Shown: positions 25,761 through 33,667, numbered from the stretch's first letter. The stretch: DNA of 64,000 bases from Xenorhabdus thuongxuanensis (GCF_001908095.1 NZ_MKGR01000002.1:149939-213938), one strand, 5' to 3'. Notes: a model not told the origin generated them from the letters alone. Made by a program: numbers and translations.

Positions 25761-26216
25761 GTGGAGCAAGATATCAATACGCTCAGAGCCGAAGTTGAGG
25801 CTTGGGCCATGGAGCGAGGTCAGGAGCATGTAGCCATTGAAGTGAGTCGTATGTATTTCCTGCTATGTGCGGATTGTTCCCAACATCGGTTACGCCAGAT
25901 TGAGGACGCAACAGGAAATGCTGATTGGAAAGCGATAAATAATAACCGGCAGCAAATTTTCCGCTGGTTGCGCAGTGATTCGACTGCGGCACAACGCAAG
26001 ATCACGGAACTGTTGCCAGCGATTGAAGCGGCATTACCGATAGAACGACGAGCGAGGTTGACTAGTGAAGATAATTTGAATTATCTTGCATCAATTGCGA
26101 TTAAAGAATTTGCTGCGGCAATGAGTGAAACGCTTTTAGGAGGCCGTGACATGTCACGACAAATAATGAATGCGATAACAGCATTAAATGCAATACCGCG
26201 TCTGACCAACGTTTAA
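25761..26216 (+). CDS. YdaT-family protein (CII position)
   Basis: A 151-residue protein starting with GTG at 25761 (AGGAG at 25747-25751). The layout AWAMERGQEHVAIEVSRMYF, then NRQQIFRWLRSDSTAAQRKITELLPAIEAALP, matches the YdaT family of Rac-like prophages. YdaT is known from Rac as a growth-inhibiting DNA-binding partner of YdaS and may replace CII as a second regulator. It lies 37 bp after cro. A TTG at 25740 is an alternative start but lacks a ribosome site. Confidence 0.75.
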   Translation: MEQDINTLRAEVEAWAMERGQEHVAIEVSRMYFLLCADCSQHRLRQIEDATGNADWKAINNNRQQIFRWLRSDSTAAQRKITELLPAIEAALPIERRARLTSEDNLNYLASIAIKEFAAAMSETLLGGRDMSRQIMNAITALNAIPRLTNV

Positions 26217-26235
26217 AACATAAGAGGCAAGACCA

Positions 26236-26445
26236 ATGATAATCGATACGATTACCTATCGTGACGGCTTTCGTCTGAACGGTAACCCCGCCACACGTGA
26301 AGAAATTTTACCCATCTATGAAAGCCGTAAGGAAGCGGCTCTCGCGACGCGAGTCAATGATGAAAAAAATAAATCAACACTGAGCACTGAAAATCTGTCA
26401 TCTGATGAAGATCAGAAGGCATGCTGTGCTATCGCTAAAAAATGA
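26236..26445 (+). CDS. Small phage protein of unknown function
   Basis: A 69-residue polar protein starting MIIDTITYRDGFRLNGNPATREEILPIYESRKEA. Its ATG is directly preceded by the GAGGCAAGACCA cassette. No family is recognised. It lies between ydaT and the replication genes. Confidence 0.6.
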   Translation: MIIDTITYRDGFRLNGNPATREEILPIYESRKEAALATRVNDEKNKSTLSTENLSSDEDQKACCAIAKK

Positions 26446-26455
26446 GGAGGCTGAG

Positions 26456-26740
26456 ATGAGTATATTGGAAAAAATTAATCAGCTTTCATTTGAAAATCCT
26501 ATTCATCGTTTGATATTGCTGAAAATTCTCAATAGCGGAAATATGGACGGTATTGGAGAAAGGATCATTTCTCATGAAGACATGGCACATTTTTGTTGTT
26601 GTCATTCCATGGTTATTTTTAGAGAAACTAAAAACCTTGAAAATCATGGTATTATAAAGGTAAGAAAAATATTTACCATCACTGATGGAAAGGTAAAAAC
26701 AGAGCCTTTTCGTGCCTATGAATTACAGGAATTAGTGTAA
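26456..26740 (+). CDS. Small winged-helix-like phage protein
   Basis: A 94-residue protein whose centre (ISHEDMAHFCCCHSMVIFRETKNLENHGIIKVRKIF) reads like a winged helix-turn-helix. GAGGAGG precedes the ATG, and the stop overlaps the ATG of the replication gene (TAATG), so the two are likely co-translated. It may help replication initiation or regulation; no family is recognised. Confidence 0.65.
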   Translation: MSILEKINQLSFENPIHRLILLKILNSGNMDGIGERIISHEDMAHFCCCHSMVIFRETKNLENHGIIKVRKIFTITDGKVKTEPFRAYELQELV

Positions 26741-27897
26741 TGGATAAGCAGAACATTACTCCTGTAGTGAGTGAAATAGGTAAAATAAATATCACTGGTA
26801 ACGTTATTCCGGCTGTTTGGTGGCAATTTATAAAATTCCCATCAGGAAAACCGGATAGCACAGCAATTATTTTGTTATCTGAAATTGTGTATTGGTATCG
26901 ACCAACCGAAATCAGAGATGAACTCACTGGTGAGCTTAAGGGATTTAGAAAGCGTTTTCATAGCGATAAATTACAGCGTTCTTATCAATCATTTTCGGAT
27001 CAATTCGGTTTTACAAAGCGAGAAGTTACGGATGCACTAAAACGCCTTCGCGATCATGGATTCATTACACTGGAACTCAGAAAGATTAATACTGCTAATG
27101 GAATTGTTAACAATGTATTATTCATCGAACCGGTAGTGGACACACTAATAAATATAATCAACCCTAATGCTTTGAGTGATTGTCAAACAAAAGATGAGTC
27201 TGTTTCTTCTCCCCCTGTTACGTTGAAACGTAATAGGGGTTACGTTGAAATGGAAGAGGGGTTACGTCAAGACGTAATAGCCCCTACGTTGAAACGTAAG
27301 ACAAATACAGAGATTACTACAGAGATTACTACAGAGACTAACTCTTCTTGTCAGGTTCCCACGGAACCCGACCACAACCCAGCTCAACAAGTCTTGGTTT
27401 ATTTCAATCAGGTGACCGGTTCTAACTACCGTGATGGCAAAACCACAATGGGGTATATCCGTGCCCGACTGGGCGATGGTTATACAGTGGACGACCTGAA
27501 GCTCATCACTGACTACCTGACGACCAAATGGCGGGATGATGGCAAGATGCGGGATTACTTACGCCCGAAGACCCTGTTTGGCCCGGAGAACTGTACGGAG
27601 TATTTCGATAAAGCGTGCAAGTGGGACAAAGCGGGACGTCCTGCCTGTGTCAATGGTCGCTGGCTGAAAGCCGGAGAAACGGGCATCACCATTGATACCG
27701 TGGAGCGTGATGCCACATTCCGGCTCTTGTTTTCAACCGGCTGGAATCCAGCGAACCGGATTCAGGAACTGGCAGCTCAATTGGCACGTAAAGCCGGGAT
27801 AGGGAGGATGAGTGAAGTTCCTGCACTAGCGGCTTGGCGTGGGATCTGGAAACAGGCCGCAGAACAGGCAGCGAAAGAGCAACATGTTGACCAATAG
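26740..27897 (+). CDS. Phage replication initiator-like protein
   Basis: A 385-residue protein. The N-terminal half has a winged-helix region (LQRSYQSFSDQFGFTKREVTDALKRLRDHGFITLELRKI, about 85-125). The C-terminal half matches the conserved phage C-terminal domain seen in replication proteins (VLVYFNQVTGSNYRDGKTTMGYIRARLGDGYTVDDLKLITDYLTTKW, then YLRPKTLFGPENCTEYFDKA). It replaces lambda O in the rightward operon. Codons about 160-195 overlap four 22-bp iterons, giving a low-complexity Lys/Arg/Thr/Glu protein linker. No helicase or helicase-loader gene follows, so the host DnaB route is probably recruited by this protein or a small neighbour. Confidence 0.75.
   Translation: MDKQNITPVVSEIGKINITGNVIPAVWWQFIKFPSGKPDSTAIILLSEIVYWYRPTEIRDELTGELKGFRKRFHSDKLQRSYQSFSDQFGFTKREVTDALKRLRDHGFITLELRKINTANGIVNNVLFIEPVVDTLINIINPNALSDCQTKDESVSSPPVTLKRNRGYVEMEEGLRQDVIAPTLKRKTNTEITTEITTETNSSCQVPTEPDHNPAQQVLVYFNQVTGSNYRDGKTTMGYIRARLGDGYTVDDLKLITDYLTTKWRDDGKMRDYLRPKTLFGPENCTEYFDKACKWDKAGRPACVNGRWLKAGETGITIDTVERDATFRLLFSTGWNPANRIQELAAQLARKAGIGRMSEVPALAAWRGIWKQAAEQAAKEQHVDQ
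27218..27332 (+). other. Predicted phage replication origin (in-gene iterons)
   Basis: Four copies of a 16-bp palindromic core TTACGTTGAAACGTAA begin at 27218, 27240, 27262 and 27284, exactly 22 bp apart. Copies 2-4 carry one to four changes. They are followed by two perfect 12-bp repeats AGAGATTACTAC (27309-27332) in an AT-richer stretch that could unwind. Layout and position inside the initiator gene parallel lambda ori inside O. Confidence 0.8.
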
Positions 27898-27948
27898 TCA
27901 AAACGCTTTCTGACCAAAAGCGGAAAAACCCAAACGAGGCAAGACCTT

Positions 27949-28386
27949 ATGAACAACGAAAACAATGTCAACAAATTGATCCTTGATCGGCGTGATATTA
28001 CGGATGATGGCTGCGACCACTCAGCCAATATTATCGATAATCTGAATCAGGCTGCACGGGCACGCAGTCGTCAGCCCTTCCAACCCAAACCGGAACTAAC
28101 TCAGGTTTCCCAGCCTGCAAGGGTATCTGAACCCAGTATCAGTATCGGTAAGCGTATTCACTATGGGCAAGCTATTGTCAGAGGAATTTATGAGTTATCC
28201 CGTCTTGGCAGAACGCCGGAAAGTATTGCTGTTTTGCTGAGAATGCCCCTCGATGCTGTCCAGCGTAATTTGGTATGCGATACGCCGAAGAAAAAGCGGA
28301 TCTACAAACAGGTCATGGCTGCACCGAGACCGACTGAAAAAGCGATCATTAAACGTCTTTCGGCAGAATCTAAGGAGCAGCCATGA
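27949..28386 (+). CDS. Phage early protein with possible helix-turn-helix
   Basis: A 145-residue protein with a disordered N-terminal third and a basic C-terminal domain in which RGIYELSRLGRTPESIAVLLRMPLDAVQRNLV reads as a helix-turn-helix. It lies just after the replication gene, where a helicase loader might be expected, but no such motif is visible. The cassette GAGGCAAGACC lies two bases before its ATG. Its stop overlaps the next start (ATGA). Confidence 0.55.
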   Translation: MNNENNVNKLILDRRDITDDGCDHSANIIDNLNQAARARSRQPFQPKPELTQVSQPARVSEPSISIGKRIHYGQAIVRGIYELSRLGRTPESIAVLLRMPLDAVQRNLVCDTPKKKRIYKQVMAAPRPTEKAIIKRLSAESKEQP

Positions 28387-28619
28387 GCAGGCAGTCTGAT
28401 TATTTGCCTGCGGAATTACCCCATAACAGGGGATTATGGCCCCCAGAATATCGTGAGTTGGAACATCTGGATTTAAGGGCCAGTCGGTTAATCAAACAGC
28501 TCAAACTGAGGAAGATAAATCGGGTCATCATTTTTAGGGAAATTGAACGAATTTCCAACGAATACCAAGCATTTTTTAAAACCCGCCTGAATTACTGGCG
28601 TGATGTAATGAAACTCTAA
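28383..28619 (+). CDS. Small basic phage protein of unknown function
   Basis: A 78-residue basic helical protein (MSRQSDYLPAELPHNRGLWPPEYRELEHL..., then ASRLIKQLKLRKINRVIIFREIERISNEYQAFF). Its start overlaps the stop of the previous gene by 4 bp, so translation is coupled. No family is recognised. Confidence 0.6.
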   Translation: MSRQSDYLPAELPHNRGLWPPEYRELEHLDLRASRLIKQLKLRKINRVIIFREIERISNEYQAFFKTRLNYWRDVMKL

Positions 28620-28635
28620 ACAAAGGAATAACGTG

Positions 28636-29397
28636 ATGTTAAATGTGATAAATGAAAAGAATCAGCCTGTTATCGCAGGCGTTGAAATTACCACCGATGC
28701 AGAAGGACGCTTCAATTTGAATGCGTTGCATAGGGCAAGTGGACTTGGTGATGAGAAAGCACCAGCTAAGTTCTTTCGTAACAAAACAGCTAAGGATTTG
28801 ATTTCTGAGTTAGAAATTCAAACTGGACAAATTTGTCTAGTTAGTTCAGAGGGCAAATCTGGAGGCACTTTCGCTCATGAACTTTTAGCCATTGAGTATG
28901 CTGGCTGGATTTCTCCAAAATTCCGTCTGCAGGTTAACCAGACTTTTATCGACTACCGTTCTGGCAAGTTGACAACACCACAACCAGCACTACCCAACGC
29001 CAAGCAATTGGCCATGATGGTATTGCAAGCTGAGGAAGAAAAAGAGCGGTTATCATTAGCAGTGAATCAGTTAGAACACCAGATCTTCGAAGATGCGCCG
29101 AAGGTTGAATTTCATGACCAAGTCTCTGCGTCACATGGTGCGCTCAGTATCGCTCAGGCGGCTAAGGTTTTAGGTACAGGTAGAACCCGGCTGTTCACGT
29201 TCCTGCGACAAATCGGCTGGATCACTCGCCGCAATGAACCGTATCAGGAAAAAATACAGGCTGGCTTGATGGATGTGAAATTAGGTAGCTGGGAACATCC
29301 GGAACGTGGAATTCAGGAATGTATCACCTCACTGGTAACGGGCAAGGGATTAATTCAATTACAAAAACTGTGGGCATTGAGAAATTCGACTAACTAA
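28636..29397 (+). CDS. KilA-N/KilAC phage antirepressor
   Basis: A 253-residue two-domain protein. The N-terminal KilA-N domain (about 8-112) has RFNLNALHRASG, APAKFFRNKTAKDLI and LLAIEYAGWISPKFRLQVNQTFIDYRSGKL. The C-terminal KilAC/ANT domain (about 140-250) has VSASHGALSIAQAAKVLGTGRTRLFTFLRQIGWI, typical of phage antirepressors. Such proteins inactivate or bypass the prophage repressor. Since the repressor here lacks a cleavable domain, this gene is a good candidate for the induction switch. AAGGA upstream fits the ATG at 28636; a GTG one codon earlier is also possible. Confidence 0.88.
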   Translation: MLNVINEKNQPVIAGVEITTDAEGRFNLNALHRASGLGDEKAPAKFFRNKTAKDLISELEIQTGQICLVSSEGKSGGTFAHELLAIEYAGWISPKFRLQVNQTFIDYRSGKLTTPQPALPNAKQLAMMVLQAEEEKERLSLAVNQLEHQIFEDAPKVEFHDQVSASHGALSIAQAAKVLGTGRTRLFTFLRQIGWITRRNEPYQEKIQAGLMDVKLGSWEHPERGIQECITSLVTGKGLIQLQKLWALRNSTN

Positions 29398-29411
29398 GAG
29401 AGGCAAGACCA

Positions 29412-29651
29412 ATGAAACTAAATACAGAAAGCATGGCATACACGGCTGAAATCGAGCTGACCGGGTTTATTCTCTATGGCAACTGTGATTTTCGGGCTAG
29501 CGGGCGTATTTACCATGATGTCCATCAGCGCTGGTTTGATGGCGCTGAAATCATTACGTCTCCCGTTCAGAATATTCACTCTTTTAATTTTGATGGATTT
29601 ATCCGAACCCTCAATTCGGTTTACAAGCTCAGGACGCCTAACAATGGCTAA
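29412..29651 (+). CDS. Small phage protein of unknown function
   Basis: A 79-residue, probably beta-rich protein (YTAEIELTGFILYGNCDFRASGRIYHDVHQRWFDGAEIITSPV). Its ATG is directly preceded by the GAGGCAAGACCA cassette. The last 8 bp overlap the start of the next gene. No family is recognised. Confidence 0.65.
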   Translation: MKLNTESMAYTAEIELTGFILYGNCDFRASGRIYHDVHQRWFDGAEIITSPVQNIHSFNFDGFIRTLNSVYKLRTPNNG

Positions 29652-29982
29652 ATCCTCTGCAGAACGTAAAGCCGCCCAACGTCAACGCCAGCAGGAAGCT
29701 GGCGTCACTAAGGTAGAATTGTTGCTCGACAACCAAGAGCTGGAGATGCTTAAACGCAATTGTACATTGCGTAGACCGGGCAGAGAGCCTTATGACGTCA
29801 ATGAATATCTCACAATGCTCATTCGAATGGATGACCGTTCATTAAAAAGGATGCTCACCAAACTACAGCAACAATGCTGTGAAAAATGCGGTGAATCGTT
29901 ACCCGTGATGGCATGCTGTTTTTCAGGGGAAGCCGCCTGCTGGAATACATTGGGCTGGCATACGCTGAAGCTGTATTTGTAA
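29644..29982 (+). CDS. Small phage protein with Cys-rich C-terminus
   Basis: A 112-residue protein. The basic N-terminus (MAKSSAERKAAQRQRQQEAG) leads into VTKVELLLDNQELEMLKRNCTLRR, resembling ribbon-helix-helix proteins. The C-terminus has CCEKCGESLPVMACC, a possible zinc-binding cluster. It starts inside the stop region of the previous gene (ATGGCTAA), indicating coupling. A longer open frame upstream overlaps the previous gene and is not used. Role unknown, possibly DNA binding. Confidence 0.6.
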   Translation: MAKSSAERKAAQRQRQQEAGVTKVELLLDNQELEMLKRNCTLRRPGREPYDVNEYLTMLIRMDDRSLKRMLTKLQQQCCEKCGESLPVMACCFSGEAACWNTLGWHTLKLYL

Positions 29983-30070
29983 TATACAGCTTACAGACTA
30001 AGCTTGTTACTTGCGTTCAAAACGAAAAAAAACTACCATGAAATCTGCTTAACGAAATCAGGGTATCTAA

Positions 30071-30742
30071 ATGAGCATTAACGACATACAAGACGATATT
30101 AACAACTTAGTTATGAATGCCTTCAGGCGCGATTTTTGGCTTAATCTCCAAGATGAATTGCCTGCTGCATACGCTGCAGCGCAGGAAGTTATTGTAGGTG
30201 ATATTCTGAAGCTGGGAGAACCGGAGCAGTATAGACTCAGACCTCAGATTAGGCACTATGCTCTCAACTCTGCGCTAAGAAAGGCGGCAATTAATTCAGG
30301 TCATATTTGTTACGATACTGACACATATCCCAAAGGAGAGAGTTACATTATCATTGAGTCAGAAGGTGTTAAAATTAGCCGAATCGGCATCAATCATGAT
30401 GAATTCCGCGTAAGAAAAGCTAAACATCGTTCTTTAATAGCTCAGTTAAATGAAGAGCTTGAAGGATATACGCCGGATCTTTTTAAGGAAACTGATAGTA
30501 AGCATAATGATATTAATACGTTAGGTATGTTGTTAATAAATATTAACCCACCATATCATGAATCTCAGGTCAGCATGATGGATTTAAGGATAGTGGTTCC
30601 TTTCACTGACATGAAAGGTTATCACTACGATAAATCTGTCACGGAGCTTTTGATGCTCTACACTGGAGAGAAGAAGGTAGTTATTCCTGATATGGTTGTA
30701 CCTAAGCTTAAACAGCGCCTGAAGGATCAGGAAAGTAAATAG
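30071..30742 (+). CDS. Accessory protein paired with XRE/ImmA gene, unknown function
   Basis: A 223-residue soluble protein not assigned to a family. The N-terminal half is helical (IQDDINNLVMNAFRRDFWLNLQDELPAAYAAAQEVIVG), the middle has beta-strands (ESYIIIESEGVKISRIGI), and the C-terminal part is helical and ends in a Lys-rich tail. It lies 88 bp beyond the previous gene and 10 bp before the ImmA-type gene, so the two form a unit. The pair is inserted between early genes and the DUF1367/Ref/Q block and lacks the GAGGCAAGACC cassette, consistent with independent acquisition. A toxin, an antitoxin or a defence effector are all possible. Confidence 0.5.
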   Translation: MSINDIQDDINNLVMNAFRRDFWLNLQDELPAAYAAAQEVIVGDILKLGEPEQYRLRPQIRHYALNSALRKAAINSGHICYDTDTYPKGESYIIIESEGVKISRIGINHDEFRVRKAKHRSLIAQLNEELEGYTPDLFKETDSKHNDINTLGMLLININPPYHESQVSMMDLRIVVPFTDMKGYHYDKSVTELLMLYTGEKKVVIPDMVVPKLKQRLKDQESK

Positions 30743-30752
30743 GTGAGACATT

Positions 30753-31952
30753 ATGAGAGTGGGAATTTCTGGTTTCCAACCCGAAAGGCTGACACAGATA
30801 AGAGAAGCGAGGGGATTATCGAAAATTAACCTTGGCAGGTTAGTGGAACGTTCACCATCGACGATTACCAAGTGGGAGAACGGTAATCATTCCCCGGATG
30901 CTGAAGTATTGCATAGCTTAAGTCAAATTCTTAATTGCCCGGTAAGTTGGTTTACCAAGCCTATTGTTCAGTATGAAAAGAAACCAGTATTCTTCCGAAC
31001 ACTTTCAAGCACGGCAAAAGACTTATGTATCACTGCAAAGCGATACATGGAATGGTTCCAGGAACTATCATGTAAGATGCAAGAATACATTGATTATCCA
31101 GAAATTAATATTCCTCACCTTGATGTAAAAGACTACAGAGCCATAGATGATCAGCTAATTGAGAAAATGGCTTTTGAATGCCGGAAAGCATGGGGGTTGG
31201 GTATTGCACCGATAGATGATTTGTTACTTGTAATGGAGAATGCAGGGATAGTTTGTTCTCGGTTTGAACAGGGTAGCTCCGTCATGGATGGTTATTCTCA
31301 ATGGAATGATATAGAGATTAGACCTTATGTTGTATTAGCAAGTGACAAAGATAATTATTATCGTAGTCGATTTGATGCTGCTCATGAATTAGGCCATATA
31401 GTTTTACATCGATATATAAATAAATTTGATAATATTAATTTCACTCCAATAGAAGAACAGGCACATAAGTTTGCATCGTGTTTTATGTTGCCGGAAGAAT
31501 CATTTTCTGTAGAGCTTCCACCATATCCGACATTAGAGAATTTTTTAGCGCTAAAAAGTCGTTGGGGGATGTCTGCACAAGCTATGATCTTGAGAGCGCG
31601 AAATTTGGAATTAATATCACCGTTAGAATATCAGAGGCTGTATAAAAGTATTTCTGCCAGAGGCTGGAGAAAAGGAGAGCCGCTTGATGATCTTAGAAAG
31701 CCAGAATCGGTTCGCTTATTACCTCGATGCCTGAATCTATTACTGGATTCAGGTGTGTTTAATAAAAAAACACTTCTTGAAGAATTTAGTTTCCCAAAAG
31801 GAGATTTTGAGGATTTGTGTTCGGTTCCTAAAGGGTACTTATCGGAATCACAAGTACTTGATTTTAAGTCCCGAATACAGCTAAAAAATAGTATTAATGT
31901 ATCCTCTACACAGCAAGATACAAATGTTGTTAACTTATTCAATGGAAAGTAA
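30753..31952 (+). CDS. XRE regulator fused to ImmA/IrrE-type metallopeptidase
   Basis: A 399-residue fusion. An N-terminal XRE helix-turn-helix (about 10-68: RLTQIREARGLSKINLGRLVERSPSTITKWENGNHSPD) is followed by a middle region and an ImmA/IrrE peptidase domain (about 140-300) with zinc motif H211-E212-L-G-H215 and the later EEQAHKFASCFMLP segment typical of the family. A C-terminal ~90-residue extension follows. In ICE and phage systems ImmA cleaves a repressor; fused forms act as self-contained switches or in toxin-antitoxin and defence units. The target may be its neighbour's product or the prophage repressor. AGGTGAG lies upstream of the ATG. Confidence 0.85.
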   Translation: MRVGISGFQPERLTQIREARGLSKINLGRLVERSPSTITKWENGNHSPDAEVLHSLSQILNCPVSWFTKPIVQYEKKPVFFRTLSSTAKDLCITAKRYMEWFQELSCKMQEYIDYPEINIPHLDVKDYRAIDDQLIEKMAFECRKAWGLGIAPIDDLLLVMENAGIVCSRFEQGSSVMDGYSQWNDIEIRPYVVLASDKDNYYRSRFDAAHELGHIVLHRYINKFDNINFTPIEEQAHKFASCFMLPEESFSVELPPYPTLENFLALKSRWGMSAQAMILRARNLELISPLEYQRLYKSISARGWRKGEPLDDLRKPESVRLLPRCLNLLLDSGVFNKKTLLEEFSFPKGDFEDLCSVPKGYLSESQVLDFKSRIQLKNSINVSSTQQDTNVVNLFNGK

Positions 31953-32055
31953 AGTTGGGAAATAATACTCATACCTGTTATTCTATTCCTATCGGTCTGA
32001 ACATCCGAACCTAAACACAAGCTGCTGTGCCATTACCTTAATAAAGGGATCAGTA

Positions 32056-32649
32056 ATGGCGCAGCATAGTTTTATCAAAATTTCCGACAATACCTTACAG
32101 CCTGCTACCCCAGCAGCCAGAGAATACCTGCATTCGAAAATCAAATGCGGCGATGTGCTGCAAGCTGATTTTAAGAAAGCCCGTAACCCCCGTTTCCACC
32201 GAAAATACTTTGCCCTGCTGAATCTCGGTTTTGAATACTGGGAACCTACCGGCGGCACGATCTCCCCCGAAGAAAAAGCGATTGTGCGAGGCTACGTACA
32301 ATTTCTGGCTCACTTCGCTGGCAATGAAGATGCTTTACAATCTGCCGCTGATGAATACCTTGCTGACTTATCCAAAAACCGTGCTCACAACATTACGGCC
32401 ACTAAATCTTTTGATGCTTTCAGGCGCTGGGTGACGGTGGAATCCGGTCACTATGACACCTATGAAATGCCAGATGGCAGCTTGTATCGAGAACCCCGCT
32501 CAGTCAGCTTCGCCAAAATGGACGAGCTGGAATTTCAGGCACTCTATCAATCCACACTGAACGTGCTGTGGAACTTCATCTTATATCGCAATTTCCCGAC
32601 CAGAGGCGCTGCTGAAAATGCGGCGGCTCAGTTGTTTGATTTTGCGTAA
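32056..32649 (+). CDS. DUF1367-family phage protein
   Basis: A 197-residue protein beginning AQHSFIKISDNTLQPATPAAREYL, with KARNPRFHRKYFALLNLGFEYW and FDAFRRWVTVESGHYD blocks as in the DUF1367 family found in the nin-like region of lambdoid phages. The ATG at 32056 lacks a strong ribosome site. It is in line with the Ref-like nuclease and Q genes and may be recombination-related, by position only. Confidence 0.75.
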   Translation: MAQHSFIKISDNTLQPATPAAREYLHSKIKCGDVLQADFKKARNPRFHRKYFALLNLGFEYWEPTGGTISPEEKAIVRGYVQFLAHFAGNEDALQSAADEYLADLSKNRAHNITATKSFDAFRRWVTVESGHYDTYEMPDGSLYREPRSVSFAKMDELEFQALYQSTLNVLWNFILYRNFPTRGAAENAAAQLFDFA

Positions 32650-32665
32650 GGGAGAGGCAAGACCA

Positions 32666-32965
32666 ATGACCAACAGTGAAAAACAGTGGCTGTCAGATGT
32701 CGCCTCGCTCGGTTGTATTGCCTGCCGGAATCTGGGGCTAGGTGCATCGCTAGCGGAAATTCATCATGTGAGGACCGGACAGGGCATGGCACAACGCGCC
32801 GAAAACTTCTCCGTTCTGCCGTTATGTCCTCGCCATCATCGGGCGTGTTATCCAACCGGATTCCATGCGGCACCGAAAACATGGCAGGCAAGCCATGGAA
32901 CAGAAATTGAATTGTTAGCACAGGTTAAAAGGGAAGTGAAAGAGGTACGGTTATGTCGGGTGTAA
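32666..32965 (+). CDS. Ref-like HNH nuclease (DUF968)
   Basis: A 99-residue protein with the DUF968/Ref signature: VASLGCIACRNLGL, AEIHHVRTGQGMAQRAENFSVLPLC, RHHRACYPTGFHAAPKTW. The Cys and His residues form a zinc-supported HNH site. P1 Ref is a RecA-dependent nuclease that cuts in D-loops; phage relatives sit in nin-like regions. The start at 32666 follows the GAGGCAAGACCA cassette and gives the compact domain; upstream open frame overlaps DUF1367. Confidence 0.82.
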   Translation: MTNSEKQWLSDVASLGCIACRNLGLGASLAEIHHVRTGQGMAQRAENFSVLPLCPRHHRACYPTGFHAAPKTWQASHGTEIELLAQVKREVKEVRLCRV

Positions 32966-32999
32966 AGATTTCAGTTAATATCAAAATAAGGGGCGCAGA

Positions 33000-33560
33000 A
33001 TGATTTATCCGGCAACATGTGGAAAAGGTGAAGAGCATTTGAGATTGCGTACCCTTGATAGCGTTTGGATACGGGGTCAGTTAAGTGTATGGGGAAACTG
33101 GTCCGCTATTCGTAAAGTGCCGCAGGCAGCAGGTATTTTTTCCCGCTTACTGTCAGAGCCGGTGATCAGCAAAAAAGCTTTACGTATGGCCATGAATAGA
33201 ATGAAACAGGCGGGTCTGACAAAAGAAGAGTTATTGCAGATTTTTGGCCAGATGAAAGATAAAAAAGCGATCAGTAGCTTATGGTTCTGTACCGATGCGG
33301 AAGGGTTAAAAATGGATACTGTGATTGGCCGTGTAATGGAACATGATCGCGGTTTGTTGAATATTCTGAAAGAGCATTATATATACAAGAAATCTTATTA
33401 TGGCATTGCCTCTGAAATGCACGAACGCCATCCTGATACGTCACTGTCAACCTGTCGCCGTCGGGTTGAAAACTGGTTAAGGGTAGCGGAATTTATGTTA
33501 TATCGGCCTATGTGTGATGAATTAGAAAGACAAAAGGTTATGTCGATTAAAAAAGTTTGA
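33000..33560 (+). CDS. Q-type late antiterminator (DUF1133)
   Basis: A 186-residue protein matching the DUF1133 group of lambdoid late-gene antiterminators: RTLDSVWIRGQLSVWGNWSAIRK near the N-terminus and a C-terminal helix-turn-helix (YKKSYYGIASEMHERHPDTSLSTCRRRVENWLRVAEFML). Such proteins bind the late promoter region, load onto RNA polymerase and allow it to pass terminators into the lysis and virion genes. It is directly followed by a candidate late promoter and terminator, the expected target. ATG at 33000 has GGGGCGCAGA upstream. Confidence 0.8.
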   Translation: MIYPATCGKGEEHLRLRTLDSVWIRGQLSVWGNWSAIRKVPQAAGIFSRLLSEPVISKKALRMAMNRMKQAGLTKEELLQIFGQMKDKKAISSLWFCTDAEGLKMDTVIGRVMEHDRGLLNILKEHYIYKKSYYGIASEMHERHPDTSLSTCRRRVENWLRVAEFMLYRPMCDELERQKVMSIKKV

Positions 33561-33667
33561 CTTTTTGAGCAATCGAGTTAATATTTTCGTATAAGCTTCG
33601 CGGTGTTCTATCCGCAAGAAGCGAAAGGCCAAATTAAAGAAGAACCTGCCCAGAGCAGGTTTTTTTA
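33557..33667 (+). promoter_or_regulatory. Candidate late promoter and early terminator (Q target)
   Basis: TTGACT (33557-33562) and TAATAT (33579-33584) with a 16-bp spacer form a fair promoter overlapping the end of Q. About 60 bp downstream a perfect stem AACCTGC/GCAGGTT (33643-33649 with 33655-33661) with seven T is a strong terminator. A promoter followed by a terminator just after Q is the arrangement of lambda pR'/tR'. Confidence 0.6.

Noticed and set aside
29476..29643. Upstream extension of the 112-residue Cys-rich protein
   Set aside because: It would overlap the preceding gene almost completely in another frame; the ATG at 29644 sits at the stop of that gene as in coupled pairs.
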